A stretch of 64,000 nucleotides of DNA from assembly GCA_020284085.1 (NCBI GenBank), contig JACEVL010000148.1, forward strand, positions 68,501 through 132,500. Reading direction: 5' to 3'. Below are positions 46,556 to 58,850 of the stretch, piece after piece. The stretch's first letter is position 1; the number at the start of each line of letters is the position of its first letter. Source of the stretch: Aporrectodea caliginosa. Taxonomy: Eukaryota > Annelida > Clitellata > Crassiclitellata > Lumbricidae. Under the pieces are notes generated by a model that made no database searches, had not been told where the DNA came from, and worked only from the letters and a program-made list of their open reading frames with translations. Both the position numbers and the translations under genes were made by a program.

Positions 46556-46634
46556 TTGTTGTTTGTCGTGATAGACGTGAAGTCGCAGACAAAGAAGCAA
46601 TATCGGCTGGCGCTATATAAATCAATATAGGCGA
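46556..46634 (+). mobile_element. LINE/SINE 3'-tail remnant (GGCGCTATATAAAT)
   Basis: GCTGGCGCTATATAAATCAA at about 46606-46625 matches the tail motif of the LINEs at 21.2 and 21.5 kb. Upstream identity is lost. Confidence 0.4.
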
Positions 46635-46742
46635 TCCTTCCAAATTAAATGCATTCATCTTGTGGAACGATAGTCAAGTGAAATGAATCGACAATCCATA
46701 AATATTTAACGAAGCTGTATCTGCGAGGCTCCATTATGTCAC

Positions 46743-46762
46743 ATATATATATATATATATAT

Positions 46763-46824
<62 letters not shown>
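46743..46824. repeat. (TA)n microsatellite
   Basis: About 40 TA units with one AAA interruption. Confidence 0.97.
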
Positions 46825-46828
<4 letters not shown>

Positions 46829-47529
46829 CACATAATTGTCCTATAGATCAATCTAACTAAGCATACACGTACACACTAGAGTTAGATTTGGCCAGTTAAG
46901 GTATGCATGCAATTGGCTATTTTTGTTGCGCCTTTTGCGAGCTAATAGTTTGATATATGACATTCATGATCATGATTGGACAGTCAAGGAAGTCACGAAA
47001 GACGTGGAAACATACGGATAGGCAGACAAACATTGATACTCTTCCCCTTCGGACACGTACTGTTTTGTTACTGTATATAAAGTTCAATGAAGAGCTTTTT
47101 CCTGACCCATTCTTGCGTTATATAATGAACTGATCAGCACCCGTGTGTTTGTGTTCGCGCGCGTGCGTGGACCTTATTTGATTGATCTAAACATTTAGTG
47201 CATTCTTTCGATTGTGTGTCTGTTTGAACTGTCTCATTCCAATTAACAGAGTCTGGTTTGCGCTTCTTCCGCACAGGAAATTGCTTCGCTTAGGTGTAGT
47301 GCTTCTCTCCAATCCTCGTGACTTCTTCACCGTAGAAATAAATACTCTACAGAGTCTACATTCTGACTGAATATGGTATCAGTTTTTTTTCAATTAAACA
47401 TGGGCTTCTATAATTTTTTATATCGAAAAAAGCTGCGAACGTGCTCAGTTGAGAGCGAATGCTAAAAATAAATAAATTCAGCGATGTTGACTATCCACTC
47501 CAAAATACTAGGTCGACCGTAGGCTAAAT
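46825..47529. other. intron sequence, nothing recognised
   Basis: No supported feature. Confidence 0.5.
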
Positions 47530-47860
47530 CAGAGGTATCAAAGAGCCGGTCGGCCGATAATATTTTTCTGGTCCACGGGGACTTCCTAAAGACTACACAA
47601 TTTGAGAATAAAAGTACAAATTTGTTATTTTTAAGCCTTCGTGAGTTTTATGTGATGTTCGTAACTGATAATGAAAATTAAGATTTTTAAGCCTAATTTG
47701 ACTGTTTGTAAAAAAATGCACCATTTGAGATTTAGTTGTGCGAAATTTTCTGGGGACGGGCTCACCGACACCCTCCCAGATCCCGGCCTGCCACTTGCTG
47801 GGAAATATTGTCACTGGCCAGCAATTCTTGCTGGGAAATGTTGTACGCTGGTCAGCCATT
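47530..47860. mobile_element. possible hAT remnant, left end CAGAGGTATCAAAGAGCCGG
   Basis: A left end of CAGAGGTNTCAAA type is common among hAT elements. The interior is AT-rich, and a GGGGACGGGCTC...CTCCCAGATCCCGG block lies near 47750-47790. The matching right end was not found, so limits are approximate. Confidence 0.35.
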
Positions 47861-47907
47861 AGCTTTCCATAGGCCTATGCATACTTGCTGCATGTGTATA
47901 TTAAAAT

Positions 47908-48070
47908 CATGGACGTATTTATGGAGTGGTTTCAAACAACCCCCGAAATAAATGCATTACTGCTATAAAACACTAAAAATTGTAGAACATTACGGTCGTC
48001 GGTCATGTCCAATGGTCTCCCCCCAAAAAAAATTAAAACCCCACAAAATTGTTTCCTGGCTGCGTCCCTG
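47908..48070. mobile_element. hAT-type MITE, 163 bp (copy 1)
   Basis: Starts CATGGACGTATTTATGG and ends TGGCTGCGTCCCTG. Flanks ATTAAAAT and CCTAAAAT agree in 6 of 8. It is similar throughout to 51261-51423 (also 163 bp), including CCCCCGAAATAAATGCA. Confidence 0.7.
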
Positions 48071-48690
48071 CCTAAAATAAATACCTTAAAGACGATAAAA
48101 TATATAAATGATGAAATGATCAATGTCCAATGCAGGCGTGATATGAAAATCAAACGATAGGCTATCGTAGCCATTAATCGCGCACTTTGAACCTCGCTGA
48201 CTACGAAGCCAGTATACATCTATTCGCTGTCGAAAGACCGTTGCCTCGACGCTTGGCTAATATCCAGCTGTATCTACGCAGAGATCTGCATATTTATAGG
48301 TCGTCTGGATTTCTTGGCGCCAACGTGAACAATTTATTGGTTATGCAAATGAAATTCTTAGATGAAACAAAAAAACATCCCATAATTATATTTCTTATTT
48401 GATGTAGCCTACGGCGACGGTTCGTTTATTCAAAATAATGTGCTTTATTAGGACATCGGTTGATTCGAGTAATATCTGTATCTCTAACAATAATGATAAA
48501 TATCAGGTGAAATATATGACTGCCGAATGTTCTCAACCGTGGCTATATGTAGCCTACAAATAGGTTTTCTTATTATGAAGACCTATGCTATGAGTTGCTA
48601 TAATTTTTTTATGCAATTTGTAGCGAATGGACCACATGTAGGACTAATAGGCTTATTATTACCATTTGTGTGCGTGTTGCTGGTTTGGTT
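48071..48690. other. intron sequence, nothing recognised
   Basis: No supported feature. Confidence 0.5.
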
Positions 48691-48815
48691 AGTTGCTGTT
48701 ATAGTTGCTGTTTAACGACGCTGTTTCATAACAAATTGATTAGCGTCGCCCTCCTCCCTTCTCCAGGCTTGAGTCTGACACTGCCAGAGTAGGGGCAGCG
48801 GCGGAGTTAGTTGCT
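48691..48815 (+). repeat. dispersed repeat, TTTAACGACGC family (copy B)
   Basis: GTTGCTGTTTAACGACGC...CATAACAAATTGATTAGCGT...CTCCAGGCTTG...CACTGCCAGAGTA; best match to copy A at 26271-26400. Confidence 0.6.
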
Positions 48816-49024
48816 GTGTGGTCGTTATAATATGCTTTGGTGACATGCCTGAATGCCTGTGTATTTCTCTTCTGCGCAGTTGGGTCAAGTATATACATAC
48901 ATGTAGGCTGCGTTATTTTACAATCGGGATGATACATCTGTGGCAACTGGCGATGATAATAGCAGGCTGTAATTCATTGTTGCTTATACGTCGATGGATT
49001 TTACGACTGCGATGGAATGAGATG

Positions 49025-49680
49025 TTAATTTGAAAAGAGCAAGGAAGGAGAGGAGAATGGCGAGGAAGGATTTTACAGAGATTTAGAAGTAATGAATACA
49101 GGAGGAAGAGAATATAATAAAAAGCATCGACCCACATGCATTTGAAGACAAATATTTAATTAGGAATTAATCAAATTGAATGCAGCGCTGTCTACCGTGT
49201 ACACGTACAAGTAGGAGGAGAATGAGAAGAGAAGAACGAGTAGGAGTAGGCCCATGGCATAAAATAAAGAATGAGTTGGGTGTCATAGGGTCCTGAATAA
49301 GAAAGGCTATATGAGAAGATGTTGAAACAAAAAATACGATAGAGAACGAGAAGAAAAGGAGAATGAGGAAGAATCGGAGGAGAATAGAATAAATTATAGG
49401 AAAGGAAGATAATCATGTTACGGTGAAGCCAGTAGAAAGGAAGAAGGAAAAGGGAAAGGTTACTGGAAACGCAAAAGAGGGATTTACATAAATCGACGGA
49501 AGATAAAATTGAAATAAAGAAGACAGAAAGTTGAATGCACTAAAAAGCAAATGGACTGACTCAAGGGAAAAGAAGAAAGAAGAGAGAAGATAAGGTTGTT
49601 GCAGAAGAGAAATGGCTGGAATAAAAACAAGAGGACCAGGTAAAACGAAGACTAGAGACTCTACCATAAAGGGCTGGCGG
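49025..49680. other. ~650-bp strand-asymmetric purine-rich tract
   Basis: The plus strand is dominated by A and G (runs such as AAGAGCAAGGAAGGAGAGGA and AAAAGAAGAAAGAAGAGAGA) with sparse pyrimidine interruptions. No fixed repeat period is seen. Several open frames on the minus strand (Phe/Leu/Ser-rich) are by-products. Confidence 0.8.
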
Positions 49681-49799
49681 CCAGTGAATTATTAACTAGA
49701 GCGTTTTATTGATTCTATTGAGAGCAAGCGCTTTGATTTCGGATATTGAAGAGATTGATATGTTTATATTCGGATTGTACCATTGTCTTGGGGAAACAA

Positions 49800-49950
49800 A
49801 CGTCACACACAGCGTCACACACATAAATCGCACATACAAGTCACATATGAGTCACACACGCGTCACACATACATTTCACATAATACGTCACGCACACACG
49901 TCACGCAAATACGCCACACTGCGACACACATAGGCCTACGTCAAATACAT
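49800..49950. repeat. degenerate CGTCACACACA short repeat
   Basis: Ten or so 10-15-base motifs of form (C/G)(G/A)TCAC(A/G)CACA, including several CGTCAC cores. It creates His/Thr-rich open frames that are not genes. Confidence 0.8.
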
Positions 49951-50095
49951 AGGCGTACATCATGCATGCGCCGCAATCTTCTATGGTTTTCTGTGCCATT
50001 CAAGGACGACTGTAGAAGGACGAGTAGTTCGGCTGCTGATTAAGGTTTCCTTTTAGGCGTTCGTGTAATTAACCCAGTCATTTAATCAGCCACGC

Positions 50096-50327
50096 AGAAG
50101 ATCGGTGAATAGGTCATAGATTGAAACAGATTACTATAAATAGACAAATATAGAAGATCGGTGAATAGGTCATAGATTGAAACAGATTACTATAAATAGA
50201 CAAATATAGAAGATCGGTGAATAGGTCATAGATTGAAACAGATTACTATAAATAGACAAATATAGAAGATCGGTGAATAGGTCATAGATTGAAACAGATT
50301 ACTATGAAATATAAATAGACCAATATA
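50096..50327. repeat. 56-bp tandem repeat x 4
   Basis: Unit starts AGAAGATCGGTGAATAGGTC at 50096, 50152, 50208 and 50264. The first three units are identical; the fourth has a GAAAT insertion near its end. Confidence 0.97.
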
Positions 50328-50720
50328 ATAGTTTGGAATTAATTACTGCTGTCCACCGAAGACCAACAACAATCGGTTGACCCTATAGCAACAGAAATTA
50401 AGCGAAATCATGTGGTAGACCCTGTTGTAATGCAAGGTAAAACTAAAGCTAAAGCCATTGCGCCATCGACCATTACCTTGTGCAATATGAAAACAACGCC
50501 ATAAAAGTTAAAAGATTATAATGACCATACCAGTCATTTCAGACAACATGGAGATAGTTAAGATGTTGCTGTACGGATATCAGAGACCAAGAGAAACGAT
50601 TAATGCTTGTTCTAAAGTTAATGACATAAATCAACAGATATGCCTGGTAGCATTAACGCTAATGGCTAACATAAACTTACTAATCGCTACTAATACAACA
50701 GAGTGCATGTTGGACATATG

Positions 50721-50722
<2 letters not shown>

Positions 50723-50783
<61 letters not shown>
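50723..50783. repeat. (TA)n microsatellite
   Basis: About 30 uninterrupted TA units. Confidence 0.97.
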
Positions 50784-50785
<2 letters not shown>

Positions 50786-51260
50786 TAAGACCAGAGAACT
50801 TGGGCGCATATATGATCAGAGCGTCTAATTATTACATAGACGCATATATTCCGTGGTTATCGGAGTTTAATTGTCGAATGAACACGCTTTATGTCTGTGG
50901 TGTGGGTTATCGTAAGATCCTAAACTCCGGAGGAATCTGGTTTCGGAAAATCTGAAGTGCCTTCACTCAGCCGACCTCTTCAGAAGCACTATACAACGTA
51001 CTTGTTATTCGCCTATCTGCTGATTTGCCTATATGCTAAACAGGGTCCAGATGAGACGCCGCACTGCATGGATGGAGGCAGCGAGGGCCAACATCAACGC
51101 CGCAAATGATGCACCGGATTGTATCATATGTCATAAACTCTCCTATAGGCCTACAATAATTTCATATGCATCTATAGGTCGAACAGACTGTTACGTACTC
51201 TCACTTGATCTGTCGCAGTCACTTTCACATTATGCACGTTCTCTTTTCTTTCTCTACCTG

Positions 51261-51423
51261 CATGGGCGTATTTAGGGGTGGTTTTACGGGTTCAAAGTTT
51301 CAAACTCCCAGAAATAAATGCAATACTGTTATTAAAAACTATATATATAAAAAATACGACCATTTCCAAGGGAACCCCCGGAAAACTTAAACCCCTCAGA
51401 ATCTTTTCCTAGCTTGGCCCCTG
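51261..51423. mobile_element. hAT-type MITE, 163 bp (copy 2)
   Basis: Starts CATGGGCGTATTTAGGGG and ends AGCTTGGCCCCTG. Flanks TCTACCTG (51253-51260) and TCTACCTC (51424-51431) match in 7 of 8, an 8-bp target duplication. Same family as 47908-48070. Confidence 0.8.
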
Positions 51424-51800
51424 TCTACCTCTATGTCACTCTTATTCTCCTCTCAGCCTTTTTCTCTTCCCACACACTCTGTCTTCACACCTCTCTATCT
51501 CACTTCCCTTTAGGATTTCTGTATGTCGCTCTCTCGTTCTTTGTTATCTATCCATCTCTTGTTTCAGTATATGCATCATTTAGCCAGTGTTTGTATCTTT
51601 AAATACACCTTCGTCTGTATCTTTCACCTCTAATCCTTTGATCGGCTTTTATCTTTCTCTGCATGTGTAAATAGCTGCCTATCAGTTTCTATACTAATTT
51701 CTTTCTGCTCGTGTGTGGGGAGGTGGAAGGGAGGGTCTCTGTTAGTTCTCTGCATCAATCTGTGTGCAATCCATTGTTGCCAATGCAGTTTGTATATTAC
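51424..51800. other. pyrimidine-rich (CT) stretch
   Basis: The plus strand is rich in CTCT/TTCT motifs from about 51425 to 51640 and more loosely to 51800. No gene. Confidence 0.6.
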
Positions 51801-53920
51801 TTTAGATCAATGTCTTTTCTCTGTAATTTTAGCTAACGTAAGCAACCAAAATCTGCCTAAGCAGTTCCTGTGAATTATTTAGTGTAGCACCCGTGTAACC
51901 TTGCTGGTCGATCTTTCTGCTCATCGCCCGGTTTACTCATTCTGAGTCATCAACATTAATTCTCTACGCTTGATCTCTACGAGAGAAGCAGCCCTGAGGG
52001 ATCGAAGCACTATGATAGGAGGAACTTGTAAGGCTTTGATATGGATTTAATTTCTTTCCAATTATGATATTGGTTGTAAAAGCAGCTTTGAGTTGGACTT
52101 AGAACTGCTTACTGTGTCTTTCCGTTACTTAGCCGATTGTTTCATGTTTTTTTTTCGTTTACTCTTTCGAGTACAACGGAAATCCACCGTTAAGGTCAAT
52201 GAACTCGGCCGAAGCCTCAAAGAATATCTGCACAAATTATTGGAGTATAAGGAAGACAAACAAGAAAGCAAACGGATATACAGAGGCAGGAAGACAGACA
52301 AACAGATAGGCATACAGTACGACAGACAGACATGGCGCCATGTTTAGACAAAGATAGCATTTTGCTATGTACAAGGTCTTCTGCAATGGTCTGGGTTCGC
52401 AATAATTGAGTCTATCCGCGGATCTTTTCGCGACAATTTTTGACTGATGGCAGCGTGCACTTCGTGACCTCCACAGTGGTGGATCCTGGGGTCAGGTTTC
52501 GCTTGATATGTAGTCCGATGCTTCTGATAATTTTGTTTGGAAACGAAGAGACTTGTAACAGCAAAGCCCGCCGATGAGCAATATATAATTCAATTTTTTC
52601 CTATAGCGCAGCAGACAAGAAAGAAAAATAAGCAGTAAATCATACCATTCAGCCACCTTTATTTCAATTACACACACGCTTGTGTGATTATGTGCATATG
52701 CCACGTATATATAGTTTTATATACATACTTAAACGAGCAAGATTACATAAGCCTATGCATAATATAACCATACAGACCTATGTATATTTATTAGAGTAGG
52801 ACTGTTTGTGCTTCATGAATATCACTTGGTTCATACAACTGTAATATTTGAAGATATAAGCAAGATTATGCTGCAGGATAAAAAACATCATTGCCGCTGT
52901 TATCTCAGCATTTGGAGGCGATTGGTAAAATTGGGCGAGGGGAGAAAGGTTGGAATGGAGGGAAGGTCAAAGTGCTTGTTCTTGACCTTCAGTACAGGAT
53001 TTTGGCACGGGGTTGTGCTGTAAGCGAGGCATTTGAGTTCGAGTCAAGGCAATGATTCTGCCGCTCTAAACGTAAGTTACAGAAAGACTGTGGATTGAAT
53101 TCGACTGAACGTCTCAATCCCTTCTATCTATAGCCATCGACTGGTAAAAAAATTGGCCAGTTACATAGTTAGCTATTTAGTCATCTGGTTATTTATATAC
53201 CTCTTTATCAGAACCTGCTGAAGGCATAAATATTCCGTTGCCTTGGCGGTCATAAAATAGTAAGATCACACAGATGCTAGTAGTGATATTTTTTTAACAA
53301 GATCAATGAATCCCACTTTGAGATAACGTAGTCTATGTACAGAAGGAAACTATGCAGACTGCACTTTATGGCACCACTGGCCCTGACGAAGTATGCATGC
53401 ACCTAGTCAGATAACGGATCCATTACTGGTAGGAAAAAACCGACGATCATTTGAAGTCGTTCTAAGTCGCTCGTTCTGACGAGCTGTAGAAAATGTCCAA
53501 TCAGCGACGCCTTTCATCATCAAAGGAGGACGCCCACTCACAATCAAATTACACTCAGTTTTAGGTTTCCTTTCAATATGCGGCCTCAATTTTGTCATGA
53601 AAATGAGAGACCGGTATAGGGTCACCTTTGAGAGGTTTTCAATTGGCGCCATATAAATGCTCAGATGCATACACAGCGGTAAAGTTGGATCGGGTGACCA
53701 ACTGGAGTTGCAAGTGACATATTGGTTGATATCAACATCAAACTGATAAGAAACAGAGCAGTCATTTAAGCTAATTTGAGGATCAGCCATGGGCATGAAG
53801 TGTTAGCGACTATCCTCGGCATATGAGAGTGGGTGATCAGTCCTTTCTCTCCATCTGATTTTTTACCGACAGTGCACGGTCAATGTACTCATTATAGCTG
53901 AGTTGGCTCTGGGCACAGGT
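51801..53920. other. intron sequence, possible old SINE/LINE traces
   Basis: A box B-like GAGTTCGAGTC (about 53025-53036) suggests a tRNA-like remnant, and TTGGCGCCATATAAATGCTC (about 53643-53662) resembles the LINE tail motif. The 129-codon frame at 53796-53407 (minus) overlaps that tail and has no domain; it is not called. Confidence 0.35.
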
Positions 53921-53924
53921 GGTG

Positions 53925-54040
53925 CAAAAACCTGAAGATAACCTTTTTAAAGATAACTTTCCTGTCGGGATTTAACCCCAACCTTTCTAGTGACAGTCCA
54001 ACACACTTACCACTAACCCTCTAAATCAAACTTATGTAAT
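53925..54040 (-). repeat. tRNA-derived SINE remnant
   Basis: Minus strand: TTAGTGGTAAGTGTGTTGGA (box A-like) then, about 30 bases on, GGGGTTAAATCCCG (box B-like, GGTTCRAATCC consensus). Confidence 0.55.
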
Positions 54041-55918
54041 TAAGTAGCATGAAATACTTTACGGGTCACTACTCACGTAAGGTGTTGGGAATAGTTAATA
54101 CCCATATGTAGAGCGATGAATATAACTATGGAAGCACGGGTCAATATACGGATCAGTTTGGAATTCGAAGATAAGGAATAGTGTTTGAAGGCTAACATGT
54201 TTCCACATAATATCCATTACGCCGATTGGAAAGATGTAAGAAGGTCTGCGAAGTAATCAGATTACGGAAGAACATAGGCGTTGATAAGATAAATGGCTGA
54301 CTTGAGCATCTGCTCATTAGTCGTTTCGTTCTCCGAAGATGAGGTCGCAGCGGTGGCCTTAACCTTTAACCTCACAGGAACTTCAACCACGCTCTGTTGA
54401 TCTGAGGAAAAGGAAGGAAAGAGGGACGAACGGAGGAAGCAGTGGGGAAGAGAAAGAAAGCAGCGGGAGTGGACACATGCTTCATTACAGCTGGAAGCAT
54501 TATATTGATGGAGTCTGGGACATATGCCGTAATAACAACGAGGCCTCCGTATTCCGATGGATATGAATATGGCTGATCTGAATGCACCTGGTGACCTGCG
54601 CGATTAAAGATTAAAGGAGCCGATGCCAACACCTGGAAGGTCAACTGTTCTTTTGGTGATGGTGATAAATGTATCAGGATTGCTTCCAGACAAAGCTCTA
54701 TTAGCCAGGTACTCACAAACACATCAGTCACATTGTGATTTATGTATATTTACATCATTCTGTAGTTGAAGTATACTAAATGTACATTTTGAAGACACTA
54801 TAATTTTACACATCGATATGTGGAGTGTTATACTTCTGATTATATATTACATATACGAGGATGGTGGGAGTTTCATCTAGAGGTATCTAACAGGTGAAAT
54901 ATCATTGTTTAGTTAGTTGCTTTATAGTTCACTTCATAGAACTACAGATATATACTGTGTCAATCGTGTGCTATATCTTTGCACCTGCTATTGTATCTAC
55001 TGCTTATTGATGAGCACTAAGGACTGTAACATCAATCGTGATCCACTCAACTAAGTTGGTAATTAAGGAGCCATAATAAGTGCAACCTTCAGGTCCTCCT
55101 TTTGTCCCAAACAAAGTACTTTTTCTGTTTCTTAAAAAATGCAATTACAGGATTTGTAATATACTTTTGTTGGACCAATAAAAAATATTGATTGATTTAT
55201 TGATTGACTGATTGATATCAAACACAGTCTTCGTGTAATGGAACATTTTGTTGTCGTTTTTTACAACTTTTCGTGACGCTCCGAAGATAACTTATTCAAC
55301 TTTGACTCAAATGAAATAACCTGAATAGGCCGAAAGTAATTCTGACACAGAATATGGTGGCTATAGCGCCCTGTTGGTTAGCCCAGTATATGAGAACCGC
55401 TCTGTCTTTAGCGTTTTCCTATTGCGAATGGGTGTCAGAGACATGACACGATTGACACGTTCACAGTCACGCGATAGATATATTCACAAATAAATTATTT
55501 CTGATGAAATTTGCATAGAATGATCACCTCTGAGAATTGTGCCCAGAAGTTAAATCCTCTAAAAGGCATAATTTATTTGCTCGCAACTATGTCGGCCAAT
55601 TGCTAGCACAAATGTAGTATTGAGTAGGCCTGTTTGCATTTCTGAAGCTGTAAAATTGCATGTCAAATTGTCAATGCTGTAAATATACGTGATTTCTTCG
55701 GCTGATAAATTCGTTGCGTGAGAACCCTCATCAAATAAAACGAAATGATGATTCCGAAATAGAAAAAACAACAGGAAAATCTACAAAGCGAAAACCACGC
55801 CTATTTGACCAAATAATCGAATACGCCTTTAATCCCTCTCATTTCCAGTTGTTCACACGTCGCATAAAAGGTCACTCAGTCAATGAAACGCAGCCAATAC
55901 GAAAAATATCTGGCATCA
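54041..55918. other. intron sequence, nothing recognised
   Basis: The 119-codon minus frame at 54731-54372 has no recognisable motif or splice context. Short TTGATTGATTGA repeats at about 55190-55217. Confidence 0.5.
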
Positions 55919-55978
55919 GTATGTATGTATGTGTATATGTATGCATGTTTGTATGTATGCATGTATGTTTCATTCATT
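55919..55978. repeat. (TATG)n and (CATT)n runs
   Basis: TATG-type repeat followed by CATTCATTCATTC, the latter being the tail of the dispersed repeat that follows. Confidence 0.85.
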
Positions 55979-56215
55979 CATTCTGAGAATTTACATAGTG
56001 CTTCTTCAAAAGGCCTACTCTGCGCTAGCCTATATGATGTTAAGTGTCATTACGAACGAAAATATTACATTGGTTAGCAAAACAATGCTCAGTAAGCTAG
56101 ACGAATCACCAGTGGAGGGCCCACGCTTGTACGTGGATGCAACCAACGGATTCCCATAGAAAGCTAACAGATGGCATGGATGTTCAGAGTCTCTGAGCCG
56201 AGTTGCGTCGATACA
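55965..56215 (-). repeat. dispersed repeat with LINE-like 3' tail (copy 2)
   Basis: Same family as 21290-21545 in opposite orientation. The (TGAA)n tail lies at the left, then GTGCTTCTTC...CTCTGCGCTAGCC and a body with AGCAAAAC, AGTAAGCT and AACCAACGGATTC. Confidence 0.7.
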
Positions 56216-57296
56216 GTAGAGCAGTATGTGTATAAGTATTCACGTATGTATCTATGTATATATAGCCTATATGTGTGTGCAAGAAGTCCAAAGCAGACTT
56301 GAGAAATGACTTAGAAACGCATTCTCTGACACGGTTGATCTACTAGAATTATTGATGATGAACCAATCTGTCAAAGTAAAGAAGAATTACCCTATATAAA
56401 CAACAGTTACTACTATCCACCGGACTCATAACAAGTCCTAGTATCTTCTCAGAATCAATTAAAGCATTAGGTAAATATGCTGAGGAATGAGGATATCACA
56501 ATTATTTAAAATATGATATTGTTAACAAGTCAAGCATCAACGAAACTAAGAAACAAAGCGTTCTGAAACCTTACAATTTTCTAGCTTTTTCTTTTATGCC
56601 AATATTGAGTTCAGTCACATAATTATAGGCTACTGTAAATGTTCCAGCATCAAACTTTACCAACAACTTCATCTATACTAGAAAATGGCGTGTATATCGA
56701 CTGATATAATCCTATTTATTATTTTTTCCTATCCTTTAACGCATGTCAAAATAGTATATAATGTTGTTAATTTGTTGCACACGAAACAATTGACGACTGA
56801 TAAGATATTTTAGTTTCCTCTTTAAATTTATTTACATAACAAACAAGAATGAAATGTGATCACAGACATCTAAAAGGTGTAGACTGTAGACCCTATGCAA
56901 CAAATCAGAAACATTATCTACAGAACTGTTACACTTTAGTTTACAAAATTGATTTTAAAATACGTTATGCAATTTCTTTTCGTTGGTAGTCCAGTGATTT
57001 TATCAAAAGCACCATACCTGCCAGCTTTAAGCCAAGAAGTAAGAAATAACATATTTTTTCCGTATTCGACGCTGTAAGAGGCGCACCACTGATGCCGTGA
57101 AGAGCTTGGTATCGAATGTCATTCTTTTCCTAGAATAAGACTTGCTGTCAGAATAATAGCATCATCAGACATAAACTTATATAGACCTACTAGATTTAAA
57201 TAGTTGCTTAGTTAAATAGATAATGTTCGTCTAATAACAGCGTATAATTAATTTACATGTATAATAGAAATGTCATTGTGATATCTGTGTGTATAG
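56216..57296. other. intron sequence before HCN exon 2
   Basis: AT-rich, no repeat or exon recognised. Confidence 0.5.
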
Positions 57297-57460
57297 GTTC
57301 TACTGGGATATATTCATGTTAATTTTGCTGATGGCCAACCTCATCATTCTTCCGATCGCAATCGCCTTCTTCAACGACGACCTCAGCCTTCAGTGGATCG
57401 TCTTCAATGGCGTCTCAGACACAGTCTTCCTCCTAGACCTCATCATTAACTTCAGAACAG
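57297..57460 (+). CDS. HCN channel exon 2 (S1-S2)
   Basis: After acceptor gtatag, G completes Arg423. Residues 424-477 then read [20 protein letters not shown] (S1), [10 protein letters not shown] (S1-S2 loop) and [20 protein letters not shown] (S2), with a trailing G for the conserved FRTG glycine. The donor AG|GTTCCG at 57461 is weak, but reading through gives a stop 12 residues on, and FRTG is where other HCN proteins continue into S2-S3. No S3 exon was found in 57461-64000, so the next intron exceeds 6.5 kb. Confidence 0.9.
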
Positions 57461-58033
57461 GTTCCGTTCAGTTTAACTTAACATCGTTCTAACTATAGCA
57501 ATTCGTTAATCATCACAGTATACATGCAAACTAGTCGCTCAACGTTTTGTTTTGGAAACCGTCGGTGAGCTCATTTCCAGCAGGGATACAATCATGTATT
57601 ACGCCTCCAAATGAATCAGAGTTTCGAGTTGCCTAAATAATACTCAAAAAAATTGTTTTTGTTGGGCGATATCTAGCGTATAGATTGGGTCAGATTGTAC
57701 TGTTCTTATAACTCAGAATGAGATTTTCGCATTCAGTAGAAGGCTTCGCCATTGGTGCTACAAAAAGTGATTTTAATTACCACAGCGTTCAGCATTGCCC
57801 AATGCATTTATTGGCAAGAGAATTGATATATAGTACGGTTTGTTTATATTCGCTGATATTTATCACACGCGTTCTTCCATAAGAACCTTTACACAAAGCA
57901 TATGTCAGATATAACTTTTATAAAGCATAAGACATTTTATTGTTCCCAATAGATACACGTACATTGCATAGGGTATGTATAATCAGCAGGTGAATATAGT
58001 ATCAACATATATTATAGTCAGCTTTAGCGTTTC

Positions 58034-58149
<116 letters not shown>

Positions 58150-58625
58150 CAGTGCGACCGATGTTTTAAAACTCATTTGCACAAGATTCAAGATTCCTGT
58201 CAACTCAGTCACTTCAAAAAGTGCTAGTGCCAGAGTCCTTCAAATATTAAAGGAAGCCGTTTGCATGTCATTAATGGCCATTGGAGGAAAATCTGCGTTC
58301 CCTTATAATACGTCTAATTCACTTCAATCCATGTCACTCTACGTGCACGAGATGTCAACAGGAACACGCATCTAAGCTTTTATTTCACTATACGAACGAC
58401 GAAGCCTTTTATAGCTCTTCCTTCGTACGCATTCACTAACGATGCCTGAAATAGGTCCTCAGTAGCTTCATATAGCCACAGTTTCATAGTTTCAAATTTT
58501 AGGCAACCAATATTCAATATTTTTTATATATTTTGATGACCCGTAAGAATGCAGAGATTTGTTTCAAATTTTCCGAAGAATATACATCGGTTGCAATATT
58601 GCATATTCCAAAGAGACATGGTAGC

Positions 58626-58850
58626 CTTCCTGAGACATGGTAACCGATTGGTTAGAGCGCTCGACCTGCAACACATAGACTACGGGCTCGAGCTTCCAGT
58701 CAGGCGGTCATAGTGCAAGGACCTTGAGCAAGTCCTTAACTCAGAATTGCTCAACGCCGTCGATGTTATGTCGTGTGGTCGTTAGTGCACTTCTGAACTT
58801 CGGAAGAAGGACAGCAACAGATACAGTCGTATTGCATTGTTAAAAATCTT
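58626..58850 (+). repeat. tRNA-derived SINE (CORE-SINE-like)
   Basis: Box A-like TAACCGATTGGTTAGAGCGC, box B-like GGGCTCGAGCTTCC (58684-58697), then ACCTTGAGCAAGTCCTTAAC, the same central motif as the SINEs at 0.27 and 35.4 kb. Confidence 0.7.

Larger units (their letters stand above)
43674..57296 (+). other. 13.6 kb HCN intron 1
   Basis: Bounded by GTAAAT and TATAG with matched phase. It contains the tandem duplication, hairpins, hAT elements, SINEs and microsatellites listed separately; no other gene is supported inside. Confidence 0.85.

Noticed and set aside
53407..53796. 129-codon minus frame
   Set aside because: Overlaps a LINE-tail motif and has no recognisable domain.
54372..54731. 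119-codon minus frame
   Set aside because: No motif, repeats or splice context; length is within chance for this base composition.
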